From: Rhodosporidiobolus odoratus
Taxonomy: Eukaryota; Basidiomycota; Microbotryomycetes; Sporidiobolales; Sporidiobolaceae
Reading direction: 5' to 3'
Length of the DNA: 64,000 nucleotides
Assembly: GCA_034387635.1 (NCBI GenBank)
Contig: JAOANU010000002.1
Location: 62,001-126,000 of the forward strand
The first letter of the stretch is position 1; the number at the start of each line of letters is the position of its first letter. This document shows positions 31,903 through 41,599 of this stretch, in pieces. A program made the position numbers and the translations under genes. Below the pieces are notes generated by a model that saw only the letters and a program-made list of their open reading frames with translations, was not told the DNA's origin and ran no database searches.

Positions 31903-34900
31903 TCAAGGAGATGCAGGGGTGGTTTCGTCTTCAACCGGAGTGGCGAGAGATGGCTCAGACTTCTTGTAGGCAAACTGCGCCAGTTTGGAGGTGCCGGACG
32001 CATGAGCAGCTGATGCAGGGCGGGCGTTCTCCTTCAGCGAGGTCTGCTATGAACGAACAGGGGTCAGAAGCGGAAAAATGAGCCAGCAGAGAATCAGGAA
32101 GGAGGCGCACCGAATCCTCCTCAACCTGCGTCGCTTCCACCTGAGTCTCCTCCATCTGTGTCTCGTCCTCCTCCTCCTGCTCCTCCTCCGCCCGCTCATC
32201 CAGTGGTTCCAACTCACTCAACCTCCTCTGCTTCTTCCCCCTCGAGCTGCCCTGACTTTCGTCTTGCGACTCGCCCACCTGCGTCTCCTCCATCTCCTCA
32301 CCTTCCCTCGGCAGTTCCCTCGCCCCTCCCGCTGCTCCAAGACCACCCTGACTTGCCGACCCCGGTTTCTTCATAAAAGCGTCGAGTTTCTTGCCCTTCG
32401 CTGCCAGCGCTGCAGACGACGACGCAGATGCTTCTTGTGACTCGTTGTCGCCCGAGGTGGACTTGCGCTTTTTGGTCTTCTTCTCGGCTGGATCGACGGA
32501 TTTAGGGGGAGCAGCGCCAAAGATAGTGGGCTGTCGGCCGCCTGCTACTGTTGACGATTTCTTCGCGGTGCTGGTAGAAGCGGTAGCTGAGGCAGAAGCG
32601 CGCGCTTTGCCCTTGCCTGCGAAAGTACCAAGCTGTCAGTGCGAGTTTGAGAAGAAGACGGAGGACCGCAAGAAGCTCACCTTTCGGCGGCTCCTTTCCT
32701 TCAACCCGGTTGAAGAAGCTCTCAGTCCGTCCAACATCCCGCGTCTTACCCGCCTTCTTGTCCGCAAACGGATTGGCAGCCGGCGCAGCGTTCTTGGCAG
32801 ACGCGGCACGCTTGGCGAACGGGTTCAAAGCTGCGGAGAGAATCACAACTCAGCACGCACGAGAGGAGCGAAAGAATGAGGGGAAACTATTCGAACCTTT
32901 CTTCGGTGGTGGCGCCACTGCTTCTTCTTCCACCTCGAGTGGCTCATCGCTCTCCAGCCTCGACCGCTTAGGCGACTCCACCGCGAACGGCTCATCTCCC
33001 TCATACATGATCTCGTCCTCGTCCTGCCCCTGCGCCTGCTCGAAGCCATCGCTGTCGAGCTGCTGCTGTTCCACATGTTCCTGCGCCGCGAAGCTCTTCC
33101 GCTTCCTCGACGAGGACGGAGGGACACTTGCCGGTGTTCCGGCCATGCCCTTGCGAGCGCTTCCGAACGCGGAAGACCCAGAAGGACGGGGTGAGAACAT
33201 ATCTGCCGTAGAAGTCCCCCCTCCCGGCGCAAAGAGGTTGGCGACCGCCCTCCCCCCCGTTCCTCCGCCTCCTCCTCCTCCTCCTCCAACCGGCGCAGAC
33301 GTGATATACCGATCATCAGCCAGATGCGCCCACTTACTCTGCCTCTTAAGCGCTGCCGCCTCAGGGTCCACCTCCTCCTCCTTGATCTGCTGCACCAACT
33401 CAATCCGTTCCTGCAACGCCGGCAACTGAAAGAACCCCGCAATCTTGACCGCTGCGGCGAGAGATGCCGTCTGGGAAAGGAGGAGGACGGCATCGAGAGC
33501 GGCTTCGAGTCGATCGGCTTTGCAAAAGGTTTGGATGATTTGGAGTAGGTGCTTGTCAGCGGCCATTTCTTCCCGCGCGAGAGCGGATTTGAGACTGTAG
33601 TCGTCGGGTGGGGCACCGTCTTTTCGGTGCGAGACGAAGAGGGATTCGCGGAAATACCTGCGGGGAGAGGGAGGATGGCGGAGCGTCAGCCCGGCGCAAT
33701 TCGGAGAGTAAGCGAAGGAAGACCACGTACTTCTCCTCGAGCTGTCCTTGCGGCACGTCGAGGTTGAGCATTGGAACCTGAAGATCCAGCTCCTGCAACA
33801 AAGGCGTCGGGAAATGAGGATGTGTTTCTCCACCCTGCTCGTACAAGGTCCAAGCAGTCAGCTTGAGCAATCAGTCAGGGTGAGGGACAAGAAGAAGTAC
33901 CTTGAGGATGACGACATGCGCTTGCTGTTCCGTCAGACCGACGGGCCAGTACGACTCCTGCTTCCCTTCACGACGAGCGAGGGAAGTGGTATCAAGCGTC
34001 GGGAGCCATCGACCTTGTCTCGGTCGTCGAGACCGGTCCAGGACTGAGAAGAGTCCGTTCGAGTCAAACATGACCGGGATCTGCGAAGCGAGTTCGCATG
34101 AGCTACGACACGAGAGGGAATTGGGGAGGGAGGATTGGACGCACGTTCTCCTCCGTAAACCCAATCCACTTCAACGTCGCCCCTCCGACCAACGGCACCC
34201 TCCCCTGTTGCACCACCTCGAACGTATCGGTATCCACAAGTTGATACTCCAACCCCGCCCCAGGTCCATTCGTCCTATGCACCACCATGGCCCAATCCTT
34301 CCCCGCCGCCATAGCTACGATCTCCTCCCCGACGTTCCAGACGTACTTTTGCAATCCAGCTCCGGAGAAGAAGCGGACGAAGCCGCGAGAGGTGGCGACG
34401 AGGATGGTACCCGACCCCGTCAGACCGACGGTGGGGTCGTCCATCCCGAGCGACGAGGCGGGAGGACCCATCCCCCCAATAGCGAGAGCGGTGGCGTCTT
34501 CTCCAGATGGTAAGGAAGCGGTCCAGGTCTGGAGGGAGGTCCAGGACTCGTACGGTTTGTAGAAGATGGAGGAGGGGTTTTCGTCGAGCGAAGGACAGGA
34601 AAAGACGGCGCCGAGTTCACCTGCGTGAGCAATTCGTCCTCTGTATCAGTCAGAACGCTCAACAAAGGGAAAACAGAGGCAGGACACGTACCGAGAGCCC
34701 CAAGGTTGTACTTGACCGGATCATCGAACTTTTGCGGAATATGCGTGCTCCGATCATGGAACTCGACTGTGACCGATTGACCCTCTTCCCGCTCAACGGC
34801 AAAGATGTAGCCAACCATGTTGAAAGCTGTCAAACGCATCCGCGTCGGTACGAAGCTAAGCTCACTGACCGGAAGGAAACGGTGCAAAGGGGGACCAGAC

Positions 34901-37007
34901 GCACCTAGGTACCTCCTCTTTTCCCTCCAAGGTGTTGCGCCAGGTTGAAACACCCCCTGGCCCTTCTTGACCATCGCCGTACTCGTATAGCCTCCTCCTC
35001 CGCCTCTCCTCCTCCCCCCAACAGGCCTACTACTCCCAGTCAGTCCATCGAACAAACTGTCCTCCCTCTCCCCTCTGACCCCAAGGTTGCGTCCAGGAAT
35101 GGGCAAATCATCCTTGAACGGATCCGTCTCGTCCTTGTCTCCCCCAGCTCCTCCTCCCTCATTCAAATCATCATCAATCCACCCATCCAACCCATCCACC
35201 CCATCCAAATCCAACCCATCAAGATCCCCCCCATACTGATCATCATCCTCATCCCCATCGTCTACTGCTGCTTCGTGATCCTTCCTGAACAGATCCCCAC
35301 CCCGACCGCCACCGCTACCGCCGCCAGGTCGAGAAGAAGTCGAAGTAGAAGCCGAATCGCTTCGTTTCCTTCCCAAGCCCGCGGCGGATTGACCCTCCTT
35401 GACCGGTTGAGGTGCAGCATTCGTCGAGCGGGCAGAGGTCGGCGGAGCAAGGTTGGAAGGGAGAGGGTTCTGCCACCTCGTCAATTGACCTTTGTTATCG
35501 ATGTAGGCTAGGGAGTTGGCGCCTGGTGCGGGGTGGAACGAGAGGGAGGTGATGAGACCGTGGGTTTGGGTTGTGCTGCAGCGTCAAAGACCAAGTGAGA
35601 GAGGCCGGTGGGAGGAGGAGGAGGAGAGAGAGGTCAATGGCTGAATGAAGCATGGGAAGATCAAAGAGGAAAGAAAGGAACTCACCGAGCGACAATGGTC
35701 CGGTCTTTGACCGACCAAATGAGGATCTCGCCCTCTTCACCAGCGGAGGCAAGGTAGAGACCGTTCGGGGAGAAGGCGACGGCGGAGACGCGCTGCGAAA
35801 GGTTGAAACGGAGTCAGGACGCGATGGCTAGCAATAGCAAGATGGAGAGGGTGGCCAGAGCATACCTTGGAGTGGCCGTCTTTGGCAGAGAACGACCCGG
35901 TCTTCTGCCAAGTCTCCCTCGAGACGACGGCGATGTCTGCATATCCAAGTTGCAGACTATCAGCCTTGTCTTCCTTTGCCGTGAAAGAGTAGTGAAAACA
36001 GCTGACCGTTGTCCTTCCCTGGCACGACGAAGAACTTGCCCGCAGGGTGCCATACTACCTCGACAGAGTACTCGGATCTGTTCCCGCGACAGAAACGCAG
36101 GATGAGTCGGTGAGATCCGCTGGCGATAGAAGGTTGACAGGGGACGTACTCGGGATTCTCCGCCTTGATCAGCCCTTCGATGACTTGCACGCAGGTTGGT
36201 TCCGTCCCAGCGTCGAGTTGCCATACCCGGATCGAGCCATCTACTGACGAGGTAGTCTGGAAGCGACCAAAGGCAAAGAATCAGTCTGCGAACTTTGCTG
36301 GAGACTCAACACATGGGTAGCGTACGACGAGCTGTCCGTCAGGCGACCAAGACGCTTCACGGATCGACCGTGAATGCCCCGTCAGCATCTGGACTCTGGT
36401 CGGATCCTTCGCATCTACCACTTTGGCGATCAACTCGCTGCACAGAAAGAAGCGGTACGAAGATCAGCCTCCTCTCGTCCACCAGGACCGCTGTGGGAGA
36501 AAGAGACATACTCGGAGGTGACTACTGCTCTCTTGCCCTTGGGGTCAAACCTGACACTCCTCGCCGAGAGCGAAAAGCGGGTTAAGAATCCCTCAAATTC
36601 GCTCGTCCCTGCTTTGTGGAGTACGACTTGACCCGACTCGGAGGCGGAGCAGAGGTAGTCGCCCTATATACCTGTGTCGTGTCAGTCTATGGCCCGGAAG
36701 AGAGAGGGGCAAAGGGGAGGGAGCGCAGGCGTACGGAAGCGGAGAGGGAAACGACGGCGTCTTGGTGGTAGTCGATGATGACGGGTTCAGCCTGAACCTT
36801 GTCATCGAGTGAGGCATCAAAGATGCGCATGTAGCCCTCATAGCCGCAGGTGTAGAGGTATCTACCAGAAAGGGGGACAGGGTCAACTCGGTTGGAAACG
36901 GGAGGGACGAGGAGGAGAAAAAAGACTGACCTGCCATCCGGGGAGAAGGCGAGGCGTGCGAGACCTTCAGCGTGAGGGGAGAGGCTGAGCTTGTTGCTCT
37001 CGCTCAT
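31903..37007 (-). CDS. CTF4: Replisome hub protein Ctf4 / AND-1 (WDHD1, Mcl1)
   Basis: Ctf4 is a trimeric hub that links the CMG helicase (through GINS) to DNA polymerase alpha and other replisome clients. The start at 37007 reads MSESNKLSLSPHAEGLARLAF. The first third (37007-35480) is a WD40 propeller with repeats such as GRYLYTCGYEGYMRIFDAS, REASWSPDGQLV, SVEVVWHPAGKFFVVPGKD and SAVAFSPNGLYLASAG. An acidic Asp-rich linker follows (35300-35060). The SepB propeller runs from about 34980 to 33560 (AFNMVGYIFAVE, ILVATSRGFVRFFSGAG, GFTEENIPVMFDSNGLFSVL, QHH-type HVVILKGGE). A helical bundle follows (MAADKHLLQIIQTFC, LQERIELVQQI). The tail from 33300 to 31903 is long, disordered and acidic, with NPFAKR, ESFFNRV, QPTIFG, KKLDAFMKK and SKLAQFAYKK. 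No HMG box was seen, unlike animal WDHD1. Confidence 0.93.
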
Positions 37008-37396
37008 AGTGGGCGATACTCGAGGTGCACAGGCGCGGCGGGGTCGGAGGTGTAGCGGAATTAGGGTGAAAGGGATGGGGAAGGTACAGCTTGACCAGGG
37101 TGGTATGTGAGTCACCTCAAGGCTCTGTGTAGGACTTGTCTAGTCTTGCGCAGCAGCGCAGAGCGGAACAGAGCAGGAACTGGAGGGAGAGTGAACGCGA
37201 CCAACGATTCAGACGCGTCTCGACGGGCGGAACGAATCTGAAGCCCCCCCTTCTTCCGCTTGTACTACCTAGTTGCGCCGGACTTTGAGCATCAGCTCGA
37301 CTTGTCATGACAACCAGCGCTGCGCTGACAACCGGCCCGAGTTGAATGTTTACCGTAGCCAATCTTTTTCTTCCTGTTTGCACTTTGCCTCCAACC
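37008..37396. promoter_or_regulatory. Divergent promoter region, CTF4 / cytochrome b561
   Basis: There are 389 bases between two start codons on opposite strands, so both promoters must be here. The CYB561 side has a pyrimidine-rich tract just before its ATG (37366-37395). No specific binding site is claimed. Confidence 0.5.
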
Positions 37397-38674
37397 ATGT
37401 CCCGACCCGCACCAGAGATTGTAGACCCCGCTTCAGAGCGTTCCCCTCTGCTAGACACCCAGTCTGACCACACCGAAGACGACTCGATGCCTCCGCCTGC
37501 TCCCTCGTCTCTCTCATTGATCGCCTCGCACTCTTTCCAAGGAGCGTCAGCTCTCATCGCTCAGATCGGAATCGCTGTGGCGACTGTAGTCCTGTGGAGG
37601 GTACTCTGGACGCACCCTGCTGGTGAGCTCAGTCTCGCAGCGTGATCGACCGGAGCCAGCGCTGACCCATTCTGCTCTTTCTCCCCACTTCGACTCGGGG
37701 TCGGCAGGCTTGTTCACCTACCACCCTTCCTTCCAGTCCCTCGCTGTACTCGGCTTCCTCGAGGGTACGCCAAGCTCCTACAACCTCCCCTGCAGCCTCG
37801 CGAACCTCACTCTCACCCTCTCCTTTTCTTGCTTGCGTGCAGGCGTTCTCCTCCTTCAACCTCAACCCACCAACTCAACCATCAAGCACAAAGGTCTTCA
37901 GCTTCATCAGGTCTTTCAGTACTCGTCGCTGCTCCTCGTCGTCGCTGGCGCCGCCTTCATCGTGTACAACAAGGCTATCCATGGGGGTGCGTCCCGCTTT
38001 TCTTTTCTTCGCCCTTCCTGATAGATAGTAGCCTCAAGCGTTTCTGCGACTGGACACAGCCAAACACTTCACAACTTGGCACGCCCGCTTCGGTCTCGCC
38101 GTGCGTCTTCCCTGTCCCCCTCTCCTCTTTCCCTCCACGACCCACCGTGCCCCTGACGCCCAACGAGCACACGCCGCAGACCCTCATCCTGATCCTCCTC
38201 CAAATAACCTTTGGCGCTCTCATGGTCTACACACCTCTCCTACGCGTCATCTTGGGCGGCGAAGGCCAAGCAAAGAGAGTATGGAAATATCACCGGTTAG
38301 CGTCCCCTCTTACCGCCTCTTGTCCTTTTTTTCGCATGGCGACTCACGCACTGAAACCACGATTCTCGCGGGCGCGCGCAGCCTGTCGGGGTACCTCACC
38401 CTCATTCTTCTCCTCGTCACCCCCTTGCTGGCTCTCGCCTCAGACTGGGTGATCAACAACACGGACAAGTGGGAGAGGTGGACGATCGGGGTTGGACTCT
38501 CTGTGGCCGGCTTGGCGGCTTTCGCGAGGGTACAGTGCGTCATGTTCTTTCTCCGTCGAGCATGACGGTTTGCGTTCTGGTGGGGGTCAAGGTCGCGGAA
38601 AGTTTTAGCACGCTGACTTGGTGGTTCCTTGATGTCATCGCAGGACGAGCAAGTTGGGCTTGAAGCGCAACTAG
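37397..38674 (+). CDS. Cytochrome b561-domain membrane protein
   Basis: This is a predicted six-helix, two-heme membrane protein that would move electrons from ascorbate or another donor across a membrane. A polar N-terminus of about 50 residues contains ERSPLLDTQSD, an acidic dileucine-like signal common on vacuolar proteins. Helices follow: SALIAQIGIAVATVVLWRVL, FTYHPSFQSLAVLGFLEGVL, LHQVFQYSSLLLVVAGAAFI, FTTWHARFGLATLILILLQI, YHRLSGYLTLILLLVTPLLA and WTIGVGLSVAGLAAFARV. The His in YHPSF, LHQVF, WHARFG and YHRLSGY occupy the four heme-ligand positions. The last exon is short and ends KLGLKRN. There are five introns, some with GTGAGC/GTGCGT donors. It is divergent from CTF4. Substrate is unknown. 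Confidence 0.87.
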
Positions 38675-39064
38675 CGTACGGTCGAGAACATTTGGTGTCG
38701 ACGAGAGCGGTTGAGACGGGGCTGTAAAGCTTGATTCGTTTGTACTCGACGCTTTCGCCTACTTTTGTCCCATGCCCTGCCGTCTATGAACGAATGGGAC
38801 CGGCAGCCTTTCCATCGAGTTGATCTTTCGCTGCGCTATCCGTTACACGCTCAGTACTGCAGTCGACCCTTGAGCTCCTCGCTTCCCAGTTCATGCAGGC
38901 AAGTTCATTGAAAAGGCCAGGGTAGACGCAGCTGCGAAACGCGAAGTGCACTGACAAGATTTCTTCGTTGCTGGTGCTCTCAACGCAGGAGGAAAGCTAC
39001 TGATACTGACTCTATTCCAGTCGGGAAAAAGGGAGGGGCAAGAGAGAAAGGCCTAATCACGGCC
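38675..39064. other. Convergent intergenic region
   Basis: It holds the 3' ends of the cytochrome b561 and O-methyltransferase genes. No coding pattern or repeat was seen. Confidence 0.5.
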
Positions 39065-41051
39065 TCACTCCTTCCCCTTCTCCTTCTGCGCCTTGACCCC
39101 CTGCTCCAACTCAAACTCGTAATGCCTGTAAGCCCCCTCCACCTCCCTACCCTCCTTATCCCTGCCCGTCTTCCAAACCCTAACCAACCTCCACCCACTC
39201 CCCTCCCCCACCCTCCTGTACCCCTCCTCAGTCCTCTCCATGCCATTCAAAACCGTCATCATTTGCATGTCGAGGTAATACGGGTTCAAGGGGGAATACC
39301 CGCTCAGCGAAGTCGTCGTCGAGGGAGCATCGAGGTTTTCGTAAGGGGCTTCGATCAGGACAAGGCGCGAGGTAGGTTTCGCGGCGTCGGACAGGTGGGA
39401 CAGGATCTTGATGGAGAGTGAGTCGGGCCAGTCGTGGCTGTGGTGTTGGCGAGAGCGAGCGAGTGAAACGAATCATTCAGCTCTCTGACCTTCTCAACCC
39501 TCAAACAGATTGCACTCTCTCTCTCTCTCTCTCGCGGCACGAGAGAGGCAGAGAGAGAGATAGAGGGGGGAATCACGCACATGATACTGCTCAGCGCATA
39601 CACCTCGGCCCCCTTGACCCCCTGTTCCTCAAAGAAATCCTGTCCCATCAACCTGATCCTGCCCTCCTCGACCGCTTTCGGATCCTCCTTCAACCACCTC
39701 TGAGTGGCGGGACCTTTGATCACGTCTGGGAGGTCTTGGAGGACTAGGTTGACGTGTGGGGCGAGGCGGTGGATTAGGGAGGTGACGGCTCCGACACCGC
39801 CGCCCACGTCGACTAGGGTGGAAGCAGGCGGGAGGGAAGCGAAGGGGAAGCCTACGCGAATACGAAACCCAGGTCAGCCAAAGTCAAGTTGTAGAGACAG
39901 AGACAGAGACAGAGACAGAGACGGGAGGAAAGACAGGAAAGGAACCGAAACGAACCGGTATCGATCCCCGCCCCCCCATTGATAGTCAACTGACCCATCA
40001 TGCCCGCCCCAAACCGATGTTTCTCAATCCCCCCTTCTTCACTCCCCCACAACGCCCAGATGGGTTCCTTCTTCCCCCTCGCAATCGAGAGAGGGGTTTC
40101 GTCAGGTTGGTACGAGTGAGAGGTTGAGGGCGAGAGGAGGGTGTCGCAGAGGAAGGCGGCGCCTTTGAAGCCTTCTTGGGTCCTGCGATGCGCAGACGTG
40201 GGCCGCTGTCAGTACGTACAGATCAGTGTGGATGAGGCGGCAAGGGAAGGGAAGCGCACATGACGGTCAAGAAGGCCGCGAAGCCATTCGTGTGGCTGTA
40301 CCAATCCTTGTCCCTGCACACCTCAACACATCACATCAGCGCGGGCGTCCCCCGGTTGGAAGCGACGAACTGGGAAAACGAACGACTCGAGTTCCTCGAT
40401 CGACTTGCCCGTGCTGAGCGACAAGGAACGGTAGTTGTTGGCAAAGACGTCGGGTTCAGTCTCGCGGAAAATGTAGTGAGCGGCGAGGACGCGGAGGATG
40501 CGAGCTACCCAGCACAGGACGGAAGCAGGGTGGGGCGTCAGCGTCACGGTCACTTGAGACGAGAAGGGAGCCTCTCGAGGCAGGGCTAGCTCACCTAGTT
40601 TGGCCGGGTCGATCTCGGACCCTTTCGCCAGTTCGCTGACGTGCAAACCGGGTTTGCCAGCTTTGTGGGCGGCGACGAGCTGCTCGGTTACGTGGACCTC
40701 GATCACGACGCGGATGGCCGAGGAGACATGGTACTGCAAGGGTGAGAAAAGAGGGCATCAGCCGCGAGGCGCACCGGGGAAAACAAGAGGAGGACGACTT
40801 GCGGCCCATGCAGCGTCCACGACGCCGGTCCACCCCGACAGCAAGGCGAGCAGCTCCTTGGTCGTGTTTACAGCCTTGGTGACGGCCCGAGGCGGGGTTG
40901 AAAAGGCAGGAGGGGTCAACGAGTTGAGGTCGGGCACGTCGAGGTTCTCTTGCTGGATCTGGTGGATGGACTGGTCGAGTTGGTCGCGGAGGGCGAGGAG
41001 GGCGGTGAGACCTGAGGTGGGGGCCGGTTGGGGGGAAGTGGCAGTGACCAT
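39065..41051 (-). CDS. SAM-dependent O-methyltransferase (COMT-like)
   Basis: The start at 41051 reads MVTATSPQPAPTSG. The N-terminal part is the dimerisation / winged-helix segment of small-molecule O-methyltransferases: HVTEQLVAAHKAGKPGLHVS, then KLARILRVLAAHYIFRE. The middle (FKGAAFLCDTLLSPSTSHSY, PIWALWGSEEGGIEKHRFG) follows the family. The SAM site is STLVDVGGGVGAVTSLIHR with NLVLQDLPDVI and the acidic residue after it. The catalytic-site exon gives SSIIHDWPD, where His is the expected general base, then LVLIEAPYENLD. The protein is about 480 residues. Introns contain a (CT)n run and a GAGACA hexamer array. Family members methylate phenols and flavonoid-like or mycotoxin precursors; the substrate here is unknown, and no other pathway genes lie beside it. 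Confidence 0.87.
39512..39570. repeat. (CT)n and (GA)n simple repeats in an intron
   Basis: A CT dinucleotide run of about ten units is followed after a short spacer by a GA-rich run. Both lie inside an intron of the O-methyltransferase gene and could pair as a hairpin in the transcript. Confidence 0.75.
39893..39921. repeat. (GAGACA)n hexamer repeat in an intron
   Basis: About four to five perfect GAGACA units lie within an intron of the O-methyltransferase gene, close to the splice site of the exon that encodes the SAM-site region. It is a likely length-variable locus. Confidence 0.85.
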
Positions 41052-41599
41052 GATGAAAAGAGCAGTCCAAGGTGAGGTTGGTTAAAGACAGTGTTCGGGT
41101 TGAGGAGAAAAAAGGTGAGCGAGGGTGGAACTGGGTGAGTCTGTACGGTGCGGTGGGATGGGATGAGAAAGGAGAGAAGGAGAGCGTCAGAGGACGAGTG
41201 GGGGACAGGATTCAGAGGGGGGACTGGATAAGGGGGGATAAGGAAGCGGACTGACCGCGGAGGGACCGTCAAATTGGAAGTGTCGCCGGCATAATCCTCA
41301 GCTGAGGATTACTGGCGGTTGTCACCGACGTATGACGGTACAGTAGTAGGGCTGGACTTAGTACTGATACCCGTCAAGCGGCGGCTGAGGCTGAGGTTGA
41401 CTACTGGTGTTCGGAAGCTGCATGAGGCCTCGGAGGACGAGACAATGCATGGTTGTACAACTGGGGCTCGACTCGCTCCCATACGCTTGATACTGTTCGG
41501 CTGTGACATCTACCAGCCATAGCAGCCTGCCAAACATTCTCTTGTCCTTCGCCTTGTCGCCAGTCTACTGGGCAACTCTAATAGTGACGCCGGGCCCTC
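41052..41599. other. Divergent intergenic region, O-methyltransferase / TBC protein
   Basis: It holds two promoters and leaders. An imperfect palindrome, AATCCTCAGCTGAGGATT, lies at 41292-41309 and is a good candidate factor site or hairpin. Short open frames at 41320-41520 may be leader sequence or an additional 5' exon of the TBC gene. Confidence 0.5.
41292..41309. promoter_or_regulatory. 18-base perfect inverted repeat in a divergent promoter
   Basis: The sequence AATCCTCAGCTGAGGATT is its own reverse complement, with an E-box-like CAGCTG at the centre. It lies between the O-methyltransferase and TBC genes, so a dimeric (for example bHLH) factor could act on either. This is inference from symmetry and position only. 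Confidence 0.5.

Noticed and set aside
31207..32013. 268-codon plus-strand open frame
   Set aside because: It lies opposite the small minus-strand gene and the CTF4 end. Arg/Leu-rich random composition marks it as a shadow.
39893..39921. Short regular repeats considered as a CRISPR-like array
   Set aside because: It is a simple hexamer microsatellite without spacers, in a eukaryotic gene.
37397..41051. Secondary-metabolite cluster around the O-methyltransferase
   Set aside because: No polyketide, peptide or terpene synthase, P450 or specific regulator is nearby; the neighbours (CTF4, TBC protein, PIG-H) are housekeeping genes.
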